Source of the DNA: Amylibacter sp.
GTDB lineage: Bacteria > Pseudomonadota > Alphaproteobacteria > Rhodobacterales > Rhodobacteraceae
NCBI GenBank assembly: GCA_021775355.1
Contig: JAJFHZ010000006.1
Coordinates: forward strand, 248,001 to 312,000
DNA length: 64,000 nucleotides
Reading direction: 5' to 3'
Shown here: piece by piece, positions 59,430 through 64,000 of the stretch
Numbering within the stretch: position 1 is the stretch's first letter
Layout: each line of letters opens with the position of its first letter
The notes under the pieces: generated by a model
What the model was told of the DNA's origin: nothing
Databases searched by the model: none
The model's input: the letters and a program-made list of their open reading frames with translations, nothing else
Program-made: the position numbers and the translations under genes

Positions 59430-60788
59430 ATGACATACGATCCAAATTTAGCACGCTTAGGTGTTTATGATGCTCGGGCGCCACGTTATACCAGCTATCC
59501 GACTGCGATTCAGTTCACATCTAAAGTCGGCACAAGCTTTACCGGGGCAGCACTTGCAGACCTTCCGGTTGACAAACCCGTATCGGTTTATATCCATATC
59601 CCGTTTTGTGAACGCTTATGCTGGTTTTGTGCCTGCCGCACGCAAGGTACCAAATCGGCCTCACCCGTTGCGGCTTATCTGGATCGTGTGATTGCCGAAA
59701 TAGATTTGGTTACACAACATTTACCAGAAGGCATTATGGCCAGCCGGGTTCATTGGGGCGGCGGAACACCGACAATACTGACGCCCGATCAAATCAAACT
59801 GCTGGCGGGCGCATTGGAACAAAAAATTCCACGCACCGAAGATGCCGAATTTTCGGTTGAAATTGACCCGACTCTGTTCAGCCAAGCCAAGGTCGACGCT
59901 TTGGTCGCAGCAGGCATGAACCGCGCCAGTATCGGTGTGCAGGATTTTGCACTGAATGTTCAAGCTGCCATTGGCCGCGAGCAAAGTTATGCAACCACCA
60001 AGGAATGTGTTGAAATACTGCGTTGTGCTAATGTCGCATCCCTGAATATGGATATTCTTTACGGCTTGCCACATCAAAACCAAACCAGTGTTCTGGATAC
60101 CATCCACAAAGTGCTGGCTCTATCACCCGACCGCATTGCACTATATGGATATGCTCATGTGCCATGGATGGCCAAACGTCAGCAACTGATTGATGAAACG
60201 GCCCTACCGAACGGTGAATCCCGCCATGATTTATTCCAGACAATGGCGGCAGAGCTGGAAGGCAAAGGGGGATATGATCCCGTTGGTATAGATCATTTTG
60301 CCAAACCGACAGACAGTATGGCCATTGCACAAAAAGAGGGTCGTTTACGACGGAATTTCCAAGGCTACACAACCGATGATATGGATACACTGATCGGGCT
60401 GGGCGCCAGTTCCATTTCCAAATACCCGAATGGTTTTACACAAAATCAGGCAAAATCTTCAGATTATGCACGCGCAATAAGTACAGGTGAGCTTGCTACA
60501 TATCGCGGCATTGAAACATCACACGAAGATCGTCTGATCGCGCGCACTATTGAAATGATCATGTGCAATTTCGCAGTGGACTACTCTAAACTGATTGCAG
60601 AATTCGGTGATGACCTGTCATGCATTAATCAGGCGATTTTGCACCTACAAAAAGACTTTGGCGACATTATCGCGTTTTCAAAATCCGGGTTTGAGATCGT
60701 GAAGCACAGGCGCAGTGTCGCGCGGCTTATTGCAAAGGCTTTCGATCAATATATCGACGACAACGCGAAGTTCAGTGCCGTCAGCTAA
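59430..60788 (+). CDS. hemN: Oxygen-independent coproporphyrinogen III dehydrogenase
   Basis: This 452-residue radical SAM enzyme oxidises coproporphyrinogen III to protoporphyrinogen IX without oxygen. The cluster-binding cysteines are C60, C64 and C67 in HIPFCERLCWFCACR, and HWGGGTPTIL is the SAM-binding glycine motif. HemN-specific features include the N-terminal LARLGVYDARAPRYTSYPTA. No ribosome site is visible before the ATG and a -10-like TAGAAT (59421-59426) is so close that the message could be leaderless. It ends 3 bases from the convergent copA. Confidence 0.94.
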   Translation: MTYDPNLARLGVYDARAPRYTSYPTAIQFTSKVGTSFTGAALADLPVDKPVSVYIHIPFCERLCWFCACRTQGTKSASPVAAYLDRVIAEIDLVTQHLPEGIMASRVHWGGGTPTILTPDQIKLLAGALEQKIPRTEDAEFSVEIDPTLFSQAKVDALVAAGMNRASIGVQDFALNVQAAIGREQSYATTKECVEILRCANVASLNMDILYGLPHQNQTSVLDTIHKVLALSPDRIALYGYAHVPWMAKRQQLIDETALPNGESRHDLFQTMAAELEGKGGYDPVGIDHFAKPTDSMAIAQKEGRLRRNFQGYTTDDMDTLIGLGASSISKYPNGFTQNQAKSSDYARAISTGELATYRGIETSHEDRLIARTIEMIMCNFAVDYSKLIAEFGDDLSCINQAILHLQKDFGDIIAFSKSGFEIVKHRRSVARLIAKAFDQYIDDNAKFSAVS

Positions 60789-60791
60789 AGG

Positions 60792-63248
60792 TTATTCCAG
60801 TAAAACAGGCTTCATCCAGCGTAAGCGCAACGCATTCGTCAAAACGAAAACACTGGACAGCGCCATCGCCCCTGCTGCCAGAACGGGTGACAACATAATG
60901 CCGCTTACGGGATAAAGAACCCCTGCGGCAACGGGAATCAACAGCGTGTTATAGCCAAAGGCCCAAAACAGATTCTGGCGGATATTGCGCATGGTGCGTT
61001 GACTAATGACAAACGCATTGACGACACCTTGAAGATCTCCCGACATCAACACAACGTCGGCTGCCTCTATCGCCACATCGGTGCCTGTGCCAATGGCAAT
61101 GCCGACGTCAGCCACCGCAAGAGCAGGTGCATCATTGATACCGTCCCCGACAAAAGCCAGTTTGTCGTGATCTGCACGCAAAGCATTTAATGTCTCTACT
61201 TTGCCTTCAGGCAGAACCTCGGCCACAACATGATCAATACCCAGTTCTTTTGCGATCGCATCGGCTGTACCTTGATTGTCGCCCGTAATCATCGCCACCT
61301 TAAGACCCAGTTCGTGTAGGGCTGTGATGGCCGCAGGTGTAGTTTTCTTGATCGGGTCTGCCACTGCAATCACTGCGGCTATCCGACCGTCAATGGCAGC
61401 ATATAGCGGTGTTTTGCCCTTTTGCCCTAAATCCATACCACTGGTTTCCAGCGGTCCCAGCGCGATATTTTCACGTCTCATAAAACGATCAGCACCTATC
61501 AGCACTGTTTTGCCATCAACGGTTGCCTGAACTCCGTACCCCGTTTGGGACATGAAATCCTGAATGGCCGGAAGTACAATCCCTTTGGACTTTGCCGCAC
61601 GGACAATCGCGGCGGCAATCGGATGTTCCGATGTTACTTCAACAGCAGCGACAAGGCGCAAAACATTGTCCCGATCAAAACCGTCCGCCACAATCAGGTC
61701 AGTCAATTCCGGATGCCCTTCGGTCAGTGTGCCGGTTTTATCAACCGCAACGATTGTGACCTCTTGCAGCATTTGCAACGCCTGACCTTTGCGAAACAAA
61801 ACACCCATTTCAGCGGCACGCCCCGTACCCACCATAATTGAAGTCGGTGTCGCCAAACCCATCGCGCAGGGGCAGGCGATAATCAACACCGAAACCCCTG
61901 CCACAAGAGCAAAACTAAGGGCGGGGTTTGGTCCAAAGATTAACCAGACAAAAACAGTCAAGAGTGCCGCGGCCAAAACAGCAGGCACGAACCAAGCGGT
62001 AATTTGATCAACCATGCCCTGAATGGGAAGTTTTGCACCTTGCGCGTGTTCCACCATCCGGATGATCTGCGCCAGCATAGTATCACTACCGACTTTGATT
62101 GCACGAAAAGTGATCGCGCCTGTGCCGTTTACAGTACCGCCAACGACCTTTGTCCCTTGTGTTTTCTCGACAGGGACAGGTTCACCCGTGATCATACTTT
62201 CATCAACATAGGATGCACCGGTTAAAACGACCCCGTCCACGGCTATTTTTTCACCCGGACGCACATGGACAATGTCACCTTTGACGATATCTTCAATCGC
62301 CATTTCAATCGTTTTCCCATCGCGTTCGACATATGCGGTTTTTGGTTGCAGCCCGATAAGTTTGCGAATGGCCTGCCCTGTGCGCCCCTTTGCCCGCGAT
62401 TCTAAGAAACGCCCAAGCAGGATCAACACCACAATAACTGCTGCCGCTTCATAATAAACATTCGCAGTACCGGCAGGCAGCAGATTTGGGATAAAGGTTG
62501 CGACCAGTGAAAACCCGTAAGCCGCAGACGTACCCAAAGCGACCAATGAGTTCATGTCTGGCACACCTTTCAGCAAGGCTGGGTATCCTTTGGTGTAAAA
62601 CCGAAAGCCCGGGCCAAACAGGACGGCCGTGGTCAAAACGAATTGTAGTAGGCGGCTGTTCTGCATCCCTATAGTATTGTGGATAAATGCGTGTAGAGCC
62701 GGAAAAATATGGCCGCCCATTTCGATCACAAATACAGGTAATGCCAGTATGGCTGCCAACAGGGTTAACCGCCCAAGCGTGGCGATTTCCTGTGCCTTGC
62801 GTTCCGTATGGCTGGGTTGGTCGTAAGATTTAACCTTTGCTGGGTAACCCACCTGTGTGGCAATCACGGCGATTTCAGCAGGGTTTGTAACACCTACCAC
62901 AAAATGCACCTGTGCTGTTTCGGTTGCCAGATTAATTGACGCATCCAACACCCCTGCTCCTGCTTTCAGGGCCTTCTCAACACGCCCGACACAGGATGCG
63001 CAAGTCATGTTTTCAACATCCAGCGTCACTTCTTCTGACACGGCGGGATAACCTGCATCCGATAATGCCTGCGTCACAACCAAATCAGTTACGGGGCGAT
63101 CATAGCTGACCTGAACTGTTTCATTTGTCAGGTTGACCGATGCTTTTGTGATATTCGGTACCGCCAGCAATGCTTTTTCAACTCTGCTGACACATGATGC
63201 ACAAGACATACCTTCGATCTGGAATGTCTTTAATTGGGAGGCGTTCAT
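60792..63248 (-). CDS. copA: Copper-exporting P1B-type ATPase CopA
   Basis: This 818-residue ATPase has two N-terminal HMA domains (GMSCASC, C16/C19; NMTCASC, C83/C86), membrane helices, the metal site [36 protein letters not shown] and [12 protein letters not shown]. This is the CopA/CtpA export type, in contrast to the FixI-type ATPase at 50005. It is monocistronic, with a CueR-like operator upstream. It may protect the cell from copper released while cbb3 oxidase is being assembled. Confidence 0.93.
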   Translation of the reverse strand: MNASQLKTFQIEGMSCASCVSRVEKALLAVPNITKASVNLTNETVQVSYDRPVTDLVVTQALSDAGYPAVSEEVTLDVENMTCASCVGRVEKALKAGAGVLDASINLATETAQVHFVVGVTNPAEIAVIATQVGYPAKVKSYDQPSHTERKAQEIATLGRLTLLAAILALPVFVIEMGGHIFPALHAFIHNTIGMQNSRLLQFVLTTAVLFGPGFRFYTKGYPALLKGVPDMNSLVALGTSAAYGFSLVATFIPNLLPAGTANVYYEAAAVIVVLILLGRFLESRAKGRTGQAIRKLIGLQPKTAYVERDGKTIEMAIEDIVKGDIVHVRPGEKIAVDGVVLTGASYVDESMITGEPVPVEKTQGTKVVGGTVNGTGAITFRAIKVGSDTMLAQIIRMVEHAQGAKLPIQGMVDQITAWFVPAVLAAALLTVFVWLIFGPNPALSFALVAGVSVLIIACPCAMGLATPTSIMVGTGRAAEMGVLFRKGQALQMLQEVTIVAVDKTGTLTEGHPELTDLIVADGFDRDNVLRLVAAVEVTSEHPIAAAIVRAAKSKGIVLPAIQDFMSQTGYGVQATVDGKTVLIGADRFMRRENIALGPLETSGMDLGQKGKTPLYAAIDGRIAAVIAVADPIKKTTPAAITALHELGLKVAMITGDNQGTADAIAKELGIDHVVAEVLPEGKVETLNALRADHDKLAFVGDGINDAPALAVADVGIAIGTGTDVAIEAADVVLMSGDLQGVVNAFVISQRTMRNIRQNLFWAFGYNTLLIPVAAGVLYPVSGIMLSPVLAAGAMALSSVFVLTNALRLRWMKPVLLE

Positions 63249-63294
63249 TGGTTTTGCTCAGTTGATAATTTTCATTTCAGTATACAAAATAATG

Positions 63295-63316
63295 CTTCCA
63301 GTAACTGGAAGGTCAA
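63295..63316 (-). promoter_or_regulatory. CueR-type copper promoter of copA
   Basis: CTTCCAGTAACTGGAAG (63295-63311) is a perfect palindrome with 8-base arms, next to TTGACC on the minus strand (63311-63316) as the -35 element. This arrangement matches MerR-family copper promoters with an overlong spacer. No CueR/HmrR gene is in the window, so the activator is encoded elsewhere. Confidence 0.78.
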
Positions 63317-63386
63317 GGCATTAAATAATCTACCGTAAAATCAATACGGCGTTGACAGGATAATACCTATTCAGCACTGTCTACGG

Positions 63387-63953
63387 ATGAGTGCAGAAAA
63401 CAATATAGCCGAAAGGCTGGCAAGCAGATTACGCAAAGCGCGTAAAAGCAAAGATCTGAGTTTGGAAGCAATGGCCAAACTGTCTGGTGTATCCCGTTCC
63501 ATGCTTTCGCAGATTGAACGCGGCGAAAGCAGCCCGACGGTTGCAACGCTGTGGAGTTTGACGCGTGCCTTGCAGGTCGATTTTGCAGGGCTTCTTGATG
63601 ACGAAACAGCTGACAGTACTATCAAAGAGGTAATGCGCGCGAACCGCACCCCGACCATAGACAGTCAGGGCGAAGGTTGCCGTATCCGCATTCTTAGCCC
63701 ACCCGATCAAGCAGGCGAGTTGGAAGTTTACGAAATCCAGTTCACCGCAATCGGTGCGCTGATCAGTGAACCCCATCAGATAGGATGCCGCGAACATCTA
63801 ACCGTTCTGGAAGGTGCATTGCAGGTAACTGCGGGCAAAGAGGTTGCTGACCTGAATAAGGGTGATACGGTGCGCTATGCTGCCGATTGCAATCACGCCA
63901 TTCGGGCAAATGGTGCTTCTGCAAAAGCTTTGTTGATCGTATATAATTCCTAA
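63387..63953 (+). CDS. XRE family regulator with cupin sensor domain
   Basis: This 188-residue regulator has an N-terminal XRE HTH (about 8-62: LASRLRKARKSKDLSLEAMAKLSGVSRSMLSQIERGESSPT in outline) and a C-terminal cupin_2 domain (about 112-185: LTVLEGALQVTAGKEVADLNKGDTVRYAADCNHAIRA). Proteins of this design regulate amine, sugar or antibiotic-like catabolic genes and often themselves. It diverges from copA across 138 bases. Its target is unknown; nothing suggests it regulates copA, which has its own CueR-type promoter. Confidence 0.86.
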   Translation: MSAENNIAERLASRLRKARKSKDLSLEAMAKLSGVSRSMLSQIERGESSPTVATLWSLTRALQVDFAGLLDDETADSTIKEVMRANRTPTIDSQGEGCRIRILSPPDQAGELEVYEIQFTAIGALISEPHQIGCREHLTVLEGALQVTAGKEVADLNKGDTVRYAADCNHAIRANGASAKALLIVYNS

Positions 63954-64000
63954 AGATCCCCATATCCAAAGATTACACTAAAATAAATAGCATCAAAATA

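Overview
The window looks like chromosomal DNA of a marine alphaproteobacterium of the Rhodobacterales (Roseobacter-type). This rests on gene content: a ccoNOQP-ccoGHIS-fnrL-hemN block, a cysteate (cuy) cluster, a TAXI-type TRAP transporter, matAB, and a glycerol-type ABC transporter with a DUF2160 membrane protein. Base composition is moderate, lower than in typical Rhodobacter. Genes are densely packed, often with 1-8 base overlaps. I saw no rRNA, tRNA, insertion sequence, prophage or CRISPR array.

Layout. 1-2.3 kb: end of a glycerol-type ABC transporter operon, apparently without its solute-binding protein gene. 2.4-3.9 kb: a BlaI/BlaR1-like repressor-protease pair with a candidate operator. 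3.9-6.7 kb: malonate use (matBA). 6.8-13.3 kb: histidine degradation (hutU-hutH-hutI against hutF-hutC). 13.3-16.5 kb: a LysR regulator divergent from an exported alpha/beta hydrolase, a SnoaL-like protein and a flavin/PLP-type oxidase-fold protein. 16.5-20.7 kb: arginine or methylarginine catabolism (ddaH, aruI-like, aruH-like, TetR) with an 18-base palindrome. 20.9-25.9 kb: S-formylglutathione hydrolase, FAD amine oxidase, SDR, ChrR-type cupin, GST and LysR. 26.0-28.6 kb: class IV aminotransferase, sulfotransferase-like protein and RpiR regulator. 28.7-32.4 kb: glutamate dehydrogenase divergent from a BKACE/class III aminotransferase pair. 32.8-40.4 kb: two universal stress proteins, a TAXI-TRAP transporter and cuyA-cuyZ with a divergent LysR gene. 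40.5-49.8 kb: a polyhydroxyalkanoate (PHA) locus. 49.8-60.8 kb: cbb3 oxidase, its maturation genes, a stress protein, fnrL and hemN. 60.8-63.9 kb: copper ATPase and an XRE-cupin regulator.

How the genes work together. Much of the window converts amino acids and small organic acids into central intermediates: histidine to glutamate, arginine through its 2-oxo acid, cysteate to pyruvate plus sulfite plus ammonium, malonate to acetyl-CoA, and probably beta-amino or beta-keto acids through BKACE. The micro-oxic respiration block is tied together by two FNR-type boxes, and the copper ATPase has a CueR-type promoter.

Most unusual region. The PHA locus has a two-subunit class III synthase (PhaE-PhaC) instead of the class I enzyme usual in this order. 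It lies in one tight operon with a ThDP (acetolactate-synthase-like) enzyme, an iron-type alcohol dehydrogenase and an extended CoA-transferase, and no phaA/phaB. A cluster of TTGTGC-N3-GCACAA palindromes lies between this operon and the divergent phasin gene, with another in front of phaR. I propose a self-contained, PhaR-controlled route that makes its own hydroxyacyl-CoA monomer, possibly not 3-hydroxybutyryl-CoA.
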